Assembly: GCF_021272385.1 (NCBI RefSeq)
Contig: NZ_JAJSDZ010000005.1
Coordinates: forward strand, 558,001 to 622,000
Source: Vibrio salinus
GTDB taxonomy: Bacteria; Pseudomonadota; Gammaproteobacteria; Enterobacterales; Vibrionaceae
Length of the DNA: 64,000 bases
Direction: 5' to 3'
A program made the translations under genes and the position numbers. This document shows, in pieces, positions 19,260 through 29,294 of the stretch. Position 1 is the first letter of the stretch. Every line of letters starts with the position of its first letter. Under the pieces are notes generated by a model. That model saw nothing but the letters and a program-made list of their open reading frames with translations. It was not told where the DNA came from and made no database searches.

Positions 19260-20072
19260 ATGTCACGCATTATTGTTGTTACGTCAGGAAAAGGCGGCGT
19301 AGGTAAAACGACGTCGAGCGCAGCTATTGCTTCAGGTCTGGCCCTTAAAGGCAAAAAAACCGCTGTTATCGATTTTGATATAGGATTAAGAAATCTTGAT
19401 CTGATTATGGGTTGTGAACGCCGGGTCGTTTATGATTTCGTTAATGTAATTAATGGTGAAGCCACTCTGAACCAGGCTCTGATTAAAGACAAACGCTCTG
19501 ATAATCTTTACATCCTTCCGGCTTCACAAACCCGTGATAAAGATGCATTAAGTAAAGAAGGCGTAAAACGTGTTCTGGATGAACTCAATGAAATGGAATT
19601 TGATTTTATTGTCTGTGATTCTCCGGCAGGTATCGAACAAGGTGCGCTTCTGGCTCTCTACTTTGCAGATGAAGCTATTGTTACCACCAACCCGGAAGTC
19701 TCTTCAGTTCGCGACTCAGACCGTATTCTTGGTATATTAGACTCGAAATCGTTACGTTCTGAGCTAGGCTTAGAACCAGTTAAACAACATTTGCTGCTAA
19801 CCCGCTATAGCCCATCAAGAGTCAATCAGGGTGAAATGCTAAGTGTAGAAGATGTTGAAGAAATTCTTCATATTCCTTTAGTCGGTGTGATACCAGAAAG
19901 CCAGGCAGTTCTGAACGCGTCCAATAAAGGGGTTCCGGTCATCTTTGACGAGCAGTCAGATGCGGGACAGGCTTATCTTGATGCGGTAGAACGATTATTA
20001 GGAAATGAGATTGAATTCCGTTTTCTGACAGAGCCTAAGAAAGGCATCTTCAAACGATTGTTCGGGGGCTAA
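19260..20072 (+). CDS. minD: MinD, septum site-determining ATPase
   Basis: ParA/MinD-family ATPase that cycles on the membrane, recruits MinC and is displaced by MinE. 270 aa. It has the deviant Walker A GKGGVGKTT (10-18), Walker B-like CDSPAGIE, and a C-terminal amphipathic membrane-targeting helix (GIFKRLFGG). GGGAAA upstream of the ATG serves as ribosome site. It is the middle gene of minCDE. Confidence 0.98.
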   Translation: MSRIIVVTSGKGGVGKTTSSAAIASGLALKGKKTAVIDFDIGLRNLDLIMGCERRVVYDFVNVINGEATLNQALIKDKRSDNLYILPASQTRDKDALSKEGVKRVLDELNEMEFDFIVCDSPAGIEQGALLALYFADEAIVTTNPEVSSVRDSDRILGILDSKSLRSELGLEPVKQHLLLTRYSPSRVNQGEMLSVEDVEEILHIPLVGVIPESQAVLNASNKGVPVIFDEQSDAGQAYLDAVERLLGNEIEFRFLTEPKKGIFKRLFGG

Positions 20073-20081
20073 ACATACATA

Positions 20082-20345
20082 ATGTCGTTATTACAATTTT
20101 TTCGTTCCAATAAGAAAACTACTGCCAGTCTTGCTAAAGAACGTCTTCAAATCATCGTCGCTGAGCGTCGCAGTCAGGATGATCCTGCGCCCAACTATCT
20201 TCCCCAGATGAAAGAAGACATTCTAAAAGTCATTGCTAAGTATGTTGCTATCGATCCGGATATGGTGGAATTATCTCTGGAACATAAGGACGATGACATT
20301 TCAGTTCTGGAATTAAATGTTAAACTTCCAGAAGACGAAAAATAA
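20082..20345 (+). CDS. minE: MinE, cell division topological specificity factor
   Basis: Stimulates MinD ATPase activity and drives pole-to-pole oscillation. 87 aa, the normal length. It starts [20 protein letters not shown], containing the membrane-binding start and the MinD-interacting helix. It lies 9 bp after minD and is followed by a perfect-palindrome terminator. Confidence 0.97.
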   Translation: MSLLQFFRSNKKTTASLAKERLQIIVAERRSQDDPAPNYLPQMKEDILKVIAKYVAIDPDMVELSLEHKDDDISVLELNVKLPEDEK

Positions 20346-20368
20346 TCATCATCCTACTGTTTGATTAT

Positions 20369-20400
20369 AAAAAAGAAATCGGATATCCGATTTCTTTTTT
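20369..20400. terminator. Bidirectional terminator between minE and rnd
   Basis: A 32-bp perfect palindrome centred between 20384 and 20385, with A and T runs at its ends. It can terminate both convergent genes. Confidence 0.9.
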
Positions 20401-20419
20401 AACACTGTCACACCAATCG

Positions 20420-21547
20420 TTAACTTCTCGAATTGATCATCCGATCAAGCGCGTCACCCAACAACGCTTTTCTCCAGTTTTTCATCAAATCTGGTACGGA
20501 CTCAGACGTTCGGTCTGACTTCCAGACCCAACTAATCAACTGGTTCAACTGTTTCTTTGACGCTAAAAATTCCGTGGCCAACCCGGTTTTATCCGAAACC
20601 TTTTTTACTTCTTCTTTGAGCTGCTTAAACAAAGGCTTATAACCCGAATAATCATGTATCGGAATAATTAACTCAGGGTAACTATCCTCCGGTAATTTAT
20701 AACTTTTGGAAACAAGCTGACTGATCGTATTACCATGTCTCCGGATCGACCGGATATCAATGCATACATCTTCCATCCGTTTAGGGTTCACCAGGCCCTG
20801 TTTAGAAATGGTCAGCAAGTCCTGCTCTTTGACCACAAAATTCAGGGCCAAATCTCGTTTCACTGCTTCCCTGTAACGCCATGAGGCCAGCAATTTCAAC
20901 GTCGATAATTGTTTTCGGTTAAGCTGCCATGCCCCTTTTACATCCAGGTAAGCATTATCAATATTGTAGTCAGCAATGCGCTTTTCGGCCTGTTGCTTCG
21001 ATTCATCAAGAACGGCCTGCTGCCATCCTGCCTGATTGGTCTTCGCTTTCAAATGCTCATAAACCGGGAGCAAATAATAAACGTCTCCGGCCGCATACTC
21101 CAGTTGCTTGTCCGTCAGAGGCCTTGCCAACCAGTCAGCCCTTGATTCCGATTTATCCAACTCAACGCCAACAAATTCATTCACCAACACCGCAAATCCG
21201 GTTGATAAACCATATCCAAGAAAGGCGGCCATGATCTGAGTATCAACAAAAGGCTCTGGCAAACATCCAAAGCTGTTATAAAAAACTTCCAGATCTTCGC
21301 CACAGGCATGCAAGACTTTCAATACAGACGAATCTTGCAACAAATTCACGAAAGCACTCATGTCAGATAACACTAACGGATCGATAAGCGAGACTTCCCG
21401 TCCATCATACAGCTGAATTAAACCTAGTTGAGGATAAAAGGTACGAATACGGACAAACTCCGTATCCAGCATGACTACCTCTTGCTCACGAGCCTGTTTA
21501 CAGACTCGTTCCAACTCGCTGACTTCCTTTATGATGGTATAATTCAC
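20420..21547 (-). CDS. rnd: Ribonuclease D
   Basis: 3'-5' exoribonuclease that trims tRNA precursors. 375 aa. The DEDD exonuclease domain starts with Asp28 and Glu30 in MLDTEFVR. Later motifs are LHACGEDLEVF and the YAAGDVYYLLPVY region, and a C-terminal HRDC domain lies at about 210-290. The start is 10 bp after the fadD stop on the same strand, the fadD-rnd pairing known in E. coli. Confidence 0.96.
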   Translation of the reverse strand: MNYTIIKEVSELERVCKQAREQEVVMLDTEFVRIRTFYPQLGLIQLYDGREVSLIDPLVLSDMSAFVNLLQDSSVLKVLHACGEDLEVFYNSFGCLPEPFVDTQIMAAFLGYGLSTGFAVLVNEFVGVELDKSESRADWLARPLTDKQLEYAAGDVYYLLPVYEHLKAKTNQAGWQQAVLDESKQQAEKRIADYNIDNAYLDVKGAWQLNRKQLSTLKLLASWRYREAVKRDLALNFVVKEQDLLTISKQGLVNPKRMEDVCIDIRSIRRHGNTISQLVSKSYKLPEDSYPELIIPIHDYSGYKPLFKQLKEEVKKVSDKTGLATEFLASKKQLNQLISWVWKSDRTSESVPDLMKNWRKALLGDALDRMINSRS

Positions 21548-21557
21548 AGATGGCTCA

Positions 21558-23291
21558 CTATTCGGTTATTTGCTGAAACGTTTCTAACGGTTCGTTACGA
21601 TGTCGATTATTCACTTTAAGACTTTTCTCATTTTCTTCCCGTAATACTTTTCTTAAAATTTTACCAACGTTTGATTTTGGTAATTCAGAACGGAACTCAA
21701 CGAGTTTAGGCACTTTATATCCTGTCAGGTGTTTACGACAATGCTTAATAATGTCTTCTTTTGTCAAATGATTGTGTTTTGCGACAACAAACACTTTGAC
21801 TGCTTCTCCGGTTATATCACTGGCCTGTCCTATGGCGGCCACCTCCAGAACACTGTCATGCATAGCGATAACATCCTCTATCTCGTTTGGATAGACGTTA
21901 AAACCAGACACTAAAATCATATCCTTTTTACGATCAACGATATAAATCATACCCTCTTTATCCATTCTGACGATATCGCCGGTAGAAAGCCAGCCGTCAG
22001 AATCAAGCACCTCAACCGTATCTTCGGGTCTGTTCCAGTACCCCTTCATTACTTGTGGTCCCCGAACCTGAAGCTCACCAATCTGATCAAACGGCAAAAC
22101 GTTACCCTCATCATCCACCAAACGAATATCCGTTGACGGAACCGGAAGGCCAATAGAACCGGAATAATCTTTCGCATCATGAGGATTACCTGTCACTAAA
22201 GGAGAGCACTCGGTCAGTCCATAACCTTCAAGCAGGTGAATACCGGTAATATCTTCCCATTTTTCAGCAACAGAACGCTGCACAGACATCCCGCCACCAA
22301 CAGAAAGATGCAGATTAGAAAAATCCATGTTTCTGAATTCGTCATTGTGTACAAGCGCATTGAACAGGGTATTCACCCCCGTGACAACCGACACCGGATA
22401 CTTTTGCATCTCTTTAATAAAGCCGGATAAATCCCTGGGATTTGTGATTAACAGGTTTCTTCCACCCATTTCGATAAAGAGTAAGCAATTAACACTCAAA
22501 GCAAAAACGTGGTAGAGCGGCAATGCCGTAACGACAAGTTCTCGTCCTTCTTTCAACAAACAACCATAAGCACCTTTGGCCTGGACAACGTTCGCAATCA
22601 TATTTCTGTGCGTCAGAATAGCACCTTTAGCAACACCGGTTGTTCCTCCGGTATACTGCAAAAATGCAATATCATCTCCCCCGAGGTCGGGTTTGACATA
22701 TTGCATGCGCCGCCCTTTGCGAAGCGCTTTTCTCATAGATACTGCATGGGGTAAATGATACTTAGGAATCAATCGCTTAACGTATTTTACCGCAAAATCA
22801 ACCAATGTCCCTTTCGGTTTTAGCAACATCTGCCCCAAACTGGTAATAATAATGTGCTCGACCGGTGTTTTCCTGAGTATTTTCTGCAGTGAACTGGCAA
22901 AATTAGAAACAATCACTATTGTCTTAACATCTGCATCCGTTAACTGATGCTGAAGCTCACGTGAGGTGTAGAGTGGATTGACATTTACTGCAATCAGACC
23001 AGCTCTTAAAATACCAAACAAAGCGACCGGATACTGGAGCAAATTTGGCATCATCAGAGCAACCCGATCACCTTTCTGCAACCCCAGGTCGTTCTGTAAA
23101 TAAGCAGCAAAAGCCCGGCTGAGCTCTTCCAGCTTACGGAACGTCATTACCGTTCCCATATTGATAAATGCTGGCTGATCTGCAAATTTATTTACCGCAT
23201 TTTCAAACATTTCAACCAGAGATGAATACATATCAGGATCAATGTTTTCTGGTACACCACTCGGATAACGGCCAAGCCACAGCTTATCCAC
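21558..23291 (-). CDS. fadD: FadD, long-chain fatty acid-CoA ligase
   Basis: Inner-membrane-associated acyl-CoA synthetase that activates imported long-chain fatty acids. 577 aa (561 in E. coli). The AMP-binding motif [11 protein letters not shown] is at 213-223. [11 protein letters not shown] and the ATP/AMP motif [10 protein letters not shown] follow, with the C-terminal KxxxxxGKIL lysine region in [11 protein letters not shown]. It sits between the hydrolase gene and rnd. I saw no clear FadR box in the 75-bp gap upstream. A fadL gene occurs in the same window at 51984. Confidence 0.95.
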   Translation of the reverse strand: MDKLWLGRYPSGVPENIDPDMYSSLVEMFENAVNKFADQPAFINMGTVMTFRKLEELSRAFAAYLQNDLGLQKGDRVALMMPNLLQYPVALFGILRAGLIAVNVNPLYTSRELQHQLTDADVKTIVIVSNFASSLQKILRKTPVEHIIITSLGQMLLKPKGTLVDFAVKYVKRLIPKYHLPHAVSMRKALRKGRRMQYVKPDLGGDDIAFLQYTGGTTGVAKGAILTHRNMIANVVQAKGAYGCLLKEGRELVVTALPLYHVFALSVNCLLFIEMGGRNLLITNPRDLSGFIKEMQKYPVSVVTGVNTLFNALVHNDEFRNMDFSNLHLSVGGGMSVQRSVAEKWEDITGIHLLEGYGLTECSPLVTGNPHDAKDYSGSIGLPVPSTDIRLVDDEGNVLPFDQIGELQVRGPQVMKGYWNRPEDTVEVLDSDGWLSTGDIVRMDKEGMIYIVDRKKDMILVSGFNVYPNEIEDVIAMHDSVLEVAAIGQASDITGEAVKVFVVAKHNHLTKEDIIKHCRKHLTGYKVPKLVEFRSELPKSNVGKILRKVLREENEKSLKVNNRHRNEPLETFQQITE

Positions 23292-23366
23292 TCAGATACT
23301 CCTCGTAAAAATATAATTGTGCTTCTTATTTTTATAATTGTTTGTTAGGGGTCTATTGACCCCGAG

Positions 23367-24200
23367 TTATTCAGAGCGCACATCTTTAACTACGTTTAAT
23401 ATAATTTGTTTAATTGCATCAGGAGATTCAAGATGGCAATAATGCCCTCCCCTGACTGTATGAATCACACTTTGAGCAGGTAATATGACATTGCCATTAT
23501 TACGTAAATGTTCAAACCCATCATGGCCGAGCACAATGTGGTACGGACACAAAATATGATTCACTATTTCCTGAGCCTGTTCGTGAGACATCCGGAAAAG
23601 AGACTGACAACTCAGTTTAGTGTCAGCACGCCAAAACCAGTGGCCATCCAACTCTTCAATTCCTCTTTGCACAATAGGCTCAACAAGGCTTTCCGGCAAC
23701 TTAGCTCTTTTGCTTTTATGGGCAAGCGCACTTTGGTAGGTTGGATAGCCTTTACGCTTTTTCTTACGCATGCGTTCCCGGTTTTCCAAACCATTTCTTA
23801 ACCGCTTGAGACTCAGCTCCGGCAACTCACTTAACGGACCTTTACCTTCAATCTGCACTAATGCGCTAACCTTTTCAGGAAAGGCGGCACTATAACAACT
23901 TGCAATCAATCCACCAAGTGAATGACCGACTAAAACACAAGATTTTGTCGGTAATGCCGATATGACCTGATGAATATCATCCAGATAGTCATGAAAAGGA
24001 TAGAAGTAATATTCACCTTTGTGCTTAGAAAGCCCGTGCCCGGGCAAATCAGGCGCGTACAGATGAACATCCGGAAGACTATTATGAAGTTTCGATAATA
24101 AAACCTGAAAGCTGGCAGCATTATCCAGCCAGCCATGAATGAAAACAATCGAAAAAGGCGAACCTTCCGCCTCTCCCATTTCAATACCGGCCAATTCCAT
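23367..24200 (-). CDS. Alpha/beta hydrolase (serine hydrolase-like)
   Basis: 277-aa cytoplasmic alpha/beta hydrolase. The N-terminal FIHGWLDNAASF holds the oxyanion HG. The nucleophile is Ser94 in GHSLGG, and the likely base is the His in RGGHYCHLESP near residue 254. Its start overlaps the slp stop by one base (TAATG), which implies translational coupling. Relatives between slp and fadD occur in other vibrios; the substrate is not known. Possibly a thioesterase or lipase given the fadD neighbour, but that is guesswork. Confidence 0.85.
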   Translation of the reverse strand: MELAGIEMGEAEGSPFSIVFIHGWLDNAASFQVLLSKLHNSLPDVHLYAPDLPGHGLSKHKGEYYFYPFHDYLDDIHQVISALPTKSCVLVGHSLGGLIASCYSAAFPEKVSALVQIEGKGPLSELPELSLKRLRNGLENRERMRKKKRKGYPTYQSALAHKSKRAKLPESLVEPIVQRGIEELDGHWFWRADTKLSCQSLFRMSHEQAQEIVNHILCPYHIVLGHDGFEHLRNNGNVILPAQSVIHTVRGGHYCHLESPDAIKQIILNVVKDVRSE

Positions 24201-24751
24201 TATTTAACGACCTGAATAACGCGTCCCCGCTCTAAATCATCTTCATGGCAGGATAAGGTACGACAAGGCCGAAGATAAGAACCGAAGTGATTAATGATAA
24301 CCTGATTCTCGATTCTCCACAGATGAAACCCTGTGACATTCATGACCGGAAATGTGCCCTGATATTGTCCGACCCTGGCCACTTCCGTTCCAGCGGTCTG
24401 TCCCAATACAGAAATCAAACGCCCTTTAGACAAAGTGACCGGATCCATAAATCCTTTGATATAAGCAATAAAACGGCCTTCAGGTTCAACATTTATGTCT
24501 GGTTTTCCACTGCCAGTCAGAGGCACATTAACAATTTCCAGCCGGGTTTTATCTTTCAGGTTTTCAACCGTCGCAATCACACCACCTAACCGGATTTCAC
24601 GACCATCAGAAATGCCTGTTTTCCAGACTTTATAACTGGTAACCAAACTGGTATCTGAAGAAGTTAATTCCGGAGGGATCGTTGCACATGCGCTCAACAA
24701 AACAGTGACAACGATTAAAAAACAACACTTTAGTGACAGAAAGAAACGCAT
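24200..24751 (-). CDS. Slp-family outer membrane lipoprotein
   Basis: 183 aa. A lipoprotein signal peptide ends in LLSAC with lipidated Cys22. The body has the Slp pattern (RLGGVIATVENLKDKTRLEI, described by its ends, and GRFIAYIKGFMDP). E. coli Slp is a starvation-inducible outer-membrane lipoprotein. Here the gene is embedded in the yoaA-tsaB-...-fadD series and coupled by a 1-bp overlap to the hydrolase gene. Confidence 0.9.
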   Translation of the reverse strand: MRFFLSLKCCFLIVVTVLLSACATIPPELTSSDTSLVTSYKVWKTGISDGREIRLGGVIATVENLKDKTRLEIVNVPLTGSGKPDINVEPEGRFIAYIKGFMDPVTLSKGRLISVLGQTAGTEVARVGQYQGTFPVMNVTGFHLWRIENQVIINHFGSYLRPCRTLSCHEDDLERGRVIQVVK

Positions 24752-24784
24752 TTCTTTTCCCCAACAATAAATAGCAGCATCAAA

Positions 24785-25096
24785 TTATATATAGATATCG
24801 ACACCTAACATCTGTGCGAGTTCATCCCGCTTCGCCTGATTATAAACAGCATAATATTCCTGCAATGCCTTTTGAGATTTTCCTTCAGGGAGATCGTAAT
24901 GGATCCGGCTGCTTTCCAGTTCCGATTCATCAATAGGCTGAATTGAATTTGCGACTGCTTTTGCAACCGCAGTAGGATGCGTTGCCGGTTTTGACTCATC
25001 TGCCGAAGAGGGCTTCTTATCCTTTCTCTGCGCCTTTGACGCTTTATTGGATCTGAACAAACCTGATGATGGAGGTAAACCATTAATAGAAACCAT
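24785..25096 (-). CDS. Conserved hypothetical protein between tsaB and slp
   Basis: 103 aa, not assigned to a family. It starts MVSINGLPPSSGLF. A Lys/Ser/Ala-rich, probably disordered middle (about 15-50) follows, then a better-ordered C-terminal helix-rich part (about 55-103: ESELESSRIHYDLPEGKSQ... to GVDIYI). GAGGG lies 6 bases before the ATG at 25096, better than the TTG at 25108. Placed 44 bp after tsaB in the same direction. No function can be given. Confidence 0.7.
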   Translation of the reverse strand: MVSINGLPPSSGLFRSNKASKAQRKDKKPSSADESKPATHPTAVAKAVANSIQPIDESELESSRIHYDLPEGKSQKALQEYYAVYNQAKRDELAQMLGVDIYI

Positions 25097-25140
25097 AAGC
25101 GCCCTCAATCAAATAAACAATGCCTTTTATGAAGCAAAAA

Positions 25141-25842
25141 TCATTCCCGACCCGGTAACTTTTTCCAGGTAACGGTATCACGCAGATAGACCGGAGAAGC
25201 CTCTTCCACAGCAACCGTATTACCCTTTTGCCATTCAAGTTTAGCTAAACAAGCAATATCTTCTGCATCTGGATACAACACTTCGCCTGATGTCACCTCA
25301 AAAGGCAACTGAGTTAAAGAGTCCCGATACGTTTGCCATCCGGTCCCCGCAGAAAACCAGCTCTCTTCATCTTTTTTCAATGATTCGGTCAGTTCGGCAG
25401 GCGCAATCACCGTTTCCGGGTCAACCACCGACCATTCGCCATTTTTCTGACGGGCATATCTCGCCCAGTACACCTCTGACATTCTGGCATCAATTGCCGG
25501 AGCAACAAACGTAGCACCATGAACCCGAAAACACCCCTGAGCCATCGCTTTTAATGTCGAAACAGGGATCATGGGCAATTCAGCTCCCAATGCAATCCCC
25601 TGAGCGATTCCAATACCAATTCTGACACCAGTAAAGCTGCCCGGACCACAGCCAAAGGCTAAAGCATCAACCTGATTCAGTTCTAACTGAGCTTCTTTTA
25701 GCAATTCATCCACCATGGGCAATACTTTTTTTGTATGATCCCGAGGGGCTATTTCCCGACGGACATAACACTGATCATCAACAAGCAATGCAACCGAACA
25801 ATTTTCTGTCGAAGTATCTATAGCTAAAATTTTTACGCTCAT
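25141..25842 (-). CDS. tsaB: TsaB (YeaZ), tRNA t6A biosynthesis subunit
   Basis: Scaffold partner of TsaD in the complex that adds threonylcarbamoyl to A37 of ANN-decoding tRNAs. 233 aa. The ASKHA fold start is [14 protein letters not shown], with the dimer region [16 protein letters not shown]. It lies 13 bp after the yoaA stop, as the second gene of the minus-strand series. Confidence 0.95.
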   Translation of the reverse strand: MSVKILAIDTSTENCSVALLVDDQCYVRREIAPRDHTKKVLPMVDELLKEAQLELNQVDALAFGCGPGSFTGVRIGIGIAQGIALGAELPMIPVSTLKAMAQGCFRVHGATFVAPAIDARMSEVYWARYARQKNGEWSVVDPETVIAPAELTESLKKDEESWFSAGTGWQTYRDSLTQLPFEVTSGEVLYPDAEDIACLAKLEWQKGNTVAVEEASPVYLRDTVTWKKLPGRE

Positions 25843-25855
25843 TCTGTTCTCTAAC

Positions 25856-27778
25856 TTAATTTTTCTGAGAAATAGTTTTTAAAAAATCCTGAATTACCGC
25901 CAAATCACGGGTTCTGGGAATGGAAGGAAGACTGGCTAAAAATAACCGTCCGTAATCTCTTGTAACCAGTCGGTTATCACAAATAATTAATGCCCCTTTG
26001 TCCTGAGCATCGCGAATCAGACGGCCAACCCCCTGCTTAAGAGTAATCACGGCATCCGGTAACTGAACCTGACTAAATGGATCTCCGCCCTGAAGACGAC
26101 AATCTTCAATTCTAGCTTTTAGCAATGGATCATCAGGAGCAGTAAAGGGCAATTTGTCGATAATAACACAGCTTAATGTGTCACCCCTAACATCGATTCC
26201 CTCCCAAAAAGCTCCGGTCGCAACCAGCAAAGCATTTCCCAGAGACATAAACTCAGCCAGTGTTTTTTGTTTACTGGTTTCTCCCTGCATTAATACCGGA
26301 ATGCTCAGTGTTTCCCTGAATTTTTCACCCAGTTGTTTCATCATCTGATGTGATGTACACAGAAAAAAACACCGCCCTCCGTTACCTTCGATTACAGGCC
26401 CCAGCATGTCGGCCAGAACATCCGACATTTTGAAATAATTTGGTTCAGGTAAATATCGAGGTACGCATAACCGGGCCTGTTTTTCATAATCAAATGGACT
26501 TGGCAAAGAAAATTGCCGGACCGGCTTCAAACCAAGACGATGACAAAAATAACCAAAATCATCATTCACAGCCAAAGTAGCCGAGGTAAAAATCCACGCC
26601 CCCTGCTTGATAGTCATTTGTTCGTGAAATTTATCAGCGACGGACAACGGAGTAATATGCAAACTGAAATGACGGGGCGTCGTATCAAACCAATAAGAAT
26701 ATCCGGTGATAGAAACATCACAGATCCGGTTCAGACGACCGGAAATAACCGTTGCCCGTTCGTAAGCAGAATCCAGAAGCTGACTTCGACCTAACGCAAG
26801 TTTGAGGACATCAAAAGCAAACTGAAGTGCATCCTGCAAACGCTCGATACTACGTTGAATCGATGGCTGATTCACAACATCACGCCAGTTTCCCCGGAAT
26901 CCCGGCTCACCCAGTTCAAGACGCATATCCATCGAGGTCTGCCTGAGTTTTTCAGCTACCTTTTGCAATTGACGCATGTCTTTTGCTTCTGTCCGGTAAC
27001 CAATTTCAATATCCTTAGCTAATTCATGAAGTTGCCGGCTAGAAAGAGACTGACCAAAATATTGGCTGGCAATATCAGGCAACTGGTGCGCCTCATCAAA
27101 AATGAAAACTTCCGCTTCCGGAATTAATTCTCCGAACCCGGTTTCTTTTATTGCTAAATCCGCCAAAAACAAATGATGATTAACCACCACAACATCGGCA
27201 TCCATTGCTTTTTTTCTGGCTTTAGAGACAAAGCATTCAGCAAATCTGGGGCACTCTTTCCCCAGACAATTTTCATTTGTTGATGTAATTAAAGGAATGA
27301 CAAGACTATCTTCTGCGACATCATCGCAGTCCCCCAAATCCCCGGTCTTCGTCTCCGACGACCAATGGCGAACTTTCACCAACTCAGAAAACTGAGCTGT
27401 GTCAACTTCACCAGTATGACTTTCTAAAATCTGGCGATCCAGACGTTCCAGACACAGATAATTACTTCGGCCTTTCAGTAACGCTATATGCCCGAAAAAA
27501 TCCAAAGCTTTGACGATAAGCGGCAGGTCACGGTGAAATAACTGTTCCTGAAGATTCTTAGAACCGGTACTGATGACAACTTTTTTGCCACTTTTTAAAG
27601 CAGGAACCAAATAAGCGAATGTTTTACCTGTACCAGTACCGGCTTCAACAACAAGTTGCTGTTCTGCACCAATAGCACTATGAACAGCTTCAGCCATATC
27701 AATTTGCGCCTGCCTAGGATGAAAACCGGGAATCGCTTTACCTAAAGCGCCCTGTTGAGAAAAAATTTCAGATATCAT
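25856..27778 (-). CDS. yoaA: YoaA, DinG/XPD-family ATP-dependent DNA helicase
   Basis: Superfamily 2 iron-sulfur helicase, 640 aa. Walker [10 protein letters not shown] is at 45-53. The Fe-S cluster cysteines are Cys109, Cys171, Cys176 and Cys182. The DEAH box is at 228-231, and the late motif QGVGRLIRD is present. E. coli YoaA works with the polymerase III chi subunit in damage tolerance. The ATG at 27778 is used; a TTG six codons earlier is possible. First gene of yoaA-tsaB-hyp-slp-hydrolase. Confidence 0.94.
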   Translation of the reverse strand: MISEIFSQQGALGKAIPGFHPRQAQIDMAEAVHSAIGAEQQLVVEAGTGTGKTFAYLVPALKSGKKVVISTGSKNLQEQLFHRDLPLIVKALDFFGHIALLKGRSNYLCLERLDRQILESHTGEVDTAQFSELVKVRHWSSETKTGDLGDCDDVAEDSLVIPLITSTNENCLGKECPRFAECFVSKARKKAMDADVVVVNHHLFLADLAIKETGFGELIPEAEVFIFDEAHQLPDIASQYFGQSLSSRQLHELAKDIEIGYRTEAKDMRQLQKVAEKLRQTSMDMRLELGEPGFRGNWRDVVNQPSIQRSIERLQDALQFAFDVLKLALGRSQLLDSAYERATVISGRLNRICDVSITGYSYWFDTTPRHFSLHITPLSVADKFHEQMTIKQGAWIFTSATLAVNDDFGYFCHRLGLKPVRQFSLPSPFDYEKQARLCVPRYLPEPNYFKMSDVLADMLGPVIEGNGGRCFFLCTSHQMMKQLGEKFRETLSIPVLMQGETSKQKTLAEFMSLGNALLVATGAFWEGIDVRGDTLSCVIIDKLPFTAPDDPLLKARIEDCRLQGGDPFSQVQLPDAVITLKQGVGRLIRDAQDKGALIICDNRLVTRDYGRLFLASLPSIPRTRDLAVIQDFLKTISQKN

Positions 27779-27879
27779 GACACCGGAACGTTTCAAGAAC
27801 AGGTCACGAATTATGGCAGTTTTATCCCCACAGCGCGATCTCTAAAAACGATCACACCGTGTATATTCTCTCTCGGCGA

Positions 27880-28080
27880 CTATTTCCGGTTTAAATAACG
27901 GTGTAGCCAGGGAGAACCGGAAAAAGGAACATCTTGCGATTGTAACGCTTTTACTGCCTCCTGCGGAGACGCTTTGCTCTCCCAAAGCTGTTCCAGTATG
28001 GCTTCATCTACAAGCTGGTCACCCATAAGTTCATGAACTCTCTCGGAATAGAGTCTTTTTGCTAATTGCTCTCTGTCCAT
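27880..28080 (-). CDS. Small conserved hypothetical protein
   Basis: 66 aa, charged and probably all-helical: MDREQLAKRLYSERVHELMG, ending SPWLHRYLNRK. No known domain recognised. AAGGTAC-like ribosome site upstream. It lies just upstream of yoaA on the minus strand, separated by about 100 bp, and divergent to purU. Absence of a membrane or signal segment suggests a cytoplasmic protein. Confidence 0.6.
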   Translation of the reverse strand: MDREQLAKRLYSERVHELMGDQLVDEAILEQLWESKASPQEAVKALQSQDVPFSGSPWLHRYLNRK

Positions 28081-28267
28081 AGTACCTTCCTCATTTTTAA
28101 GCGGAAAAGGTCCCTATACTTCAAGCCGGGGAAAAATTGTTTTGAGATTTTGTTGAATCTCTTGTCAATATAGATTAATTATAGCCACTATCTTTGATAA
28201 GTGTGTTGTCATTTGGCACCTCTGTATATCATATTTTTGTTTCAAAATTTGTCGGAATTCGTCACTA

Positions 28268-29101
28268 ATGGAAAAGAAAACCCTTCTTACGCATTGCAAA
28301 GATGCACCTGGATTGATCGCTAAGGTCACCAATATTTGTTACAAACACCAGCTTAATATTATTCATAACAGAGAATTTGTTGACACAACGACCAATGATT
28401 TCTTTATGAGAACCGAATTAGAAGGCTATTTTAATGATCAAACCTTTCTGGCAGATATCGAGCAGGCACTCCCTAAGGACACAAACTATAAATTAATCAG
28501 TTCCGGAAGAAAACGGGTTGTCATTCTGGTCACAAAAGAAGCACACTGCCTTGGCGACATTTTAATGAAAATGTTTGATGGAAGTCTGGATGTTGACATT
28601 GCAGCCGTTATCGGTAACTACGATACCCTGCAAAGCCTGACAGAAAAATTTGGCATACCATATCATCATGTTTCTCATGAAGGTTTAAACCGGGAAGAAC
28701 ATGAACAGAAACTGCTGGCTGAAATTGAACAATATTCACCAGACTATCTGGTTCTGGCGAAATACATGCGGGTGCTGACACCAGCATTCGTTGAAAATTT
28801 CCATCATCGGATTATAAATATTCATCACAGCTTCCTTCCTGCTTTTATCGGGGCCAAACCTTACCAACAAGCATTTGATCGTGGTGTTAAAATCATTGGA
28901 GCAACCGCTCACTTCGTTACCAATGATTTAGACGAAGGCCCTATCATCGGGCAGGACGTGATTACCGTTGACCACACCTACAGAGCGCAGGACATGGCTC
29001 AGGCCGGTCACGACGTTGAAAAAAATGTTCTGAGTAAAGCGCTTAACAAAGTAATTGGCGATCATGTTTTCGTGCATGGTAATAAAACAGTCATCTTGTA
29101 A
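28268..29101 (+). CDS. purU: PurU, formyltetrahydrofolate deformylase
   Basis: Hydrolyses 10-formyl-THF to THF and formate and so balances the one-carbon pool. 277 aa. An N-terminal ACT regulatory domain (about 1-80) precedes a formyltransferase-like domain. The catalytic triad Asn184-His186-Asp222 is seen in NIHHSFLP and LDEGPI. A strong terminator follows. It works on the pool that FolD (16149) feeds. Confidence 0.96.
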   Translation: MEKKTLLTHCKDAPGLIAKVTNICYKHQLNIIHNREFVDTTTNDFFMRTELEGYFNDQTFLADIEQALPKDTNYKLISSGRKRVVILVTKEAHCLGDILMKMFDGSLDVDIAAVIGNYDTLQSLTEKFGIPYHHVSHEGLNREEHEQKLLAEIEQYSPDYLVLAKYMRVLTPAFVENFHHRIINIHHSFLPAFIGAKPYQQAFDRGVKIIGATAHFVTNDLDEGPIIGQDVITVDHTYRAQDMAQAGHDVEKNVLSKALNKVIGDHVFVHGNKTVIL

Positions 29102-29113
29102 TCGCACTCTAAA

Positions 29114-29162
29114 AAACAATAACGCACAAAATGTCATCCTGGTATTTTGTGCGTTGTTTTAT
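29114..29162 (+). terminator. Terminator after purU
   Basis: Long stem AACGCACAAAAT with ATTTTGTGCGTT, followed by GTTTT; starts 13 bp after the purU stop. Confidence 0.8.
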
Positions 29163-29294
29163 TTGTACAGCATCCCTCCAGTTTTCCATCGCAACCGGTT
29201 GTCCATCTCAGACGAATCACGTAGGATGAGTGCCATCATCACATACACTTAAGAAGCATCAGTTTCTTATAGCAGGATATCGAACGGAGAGAGA

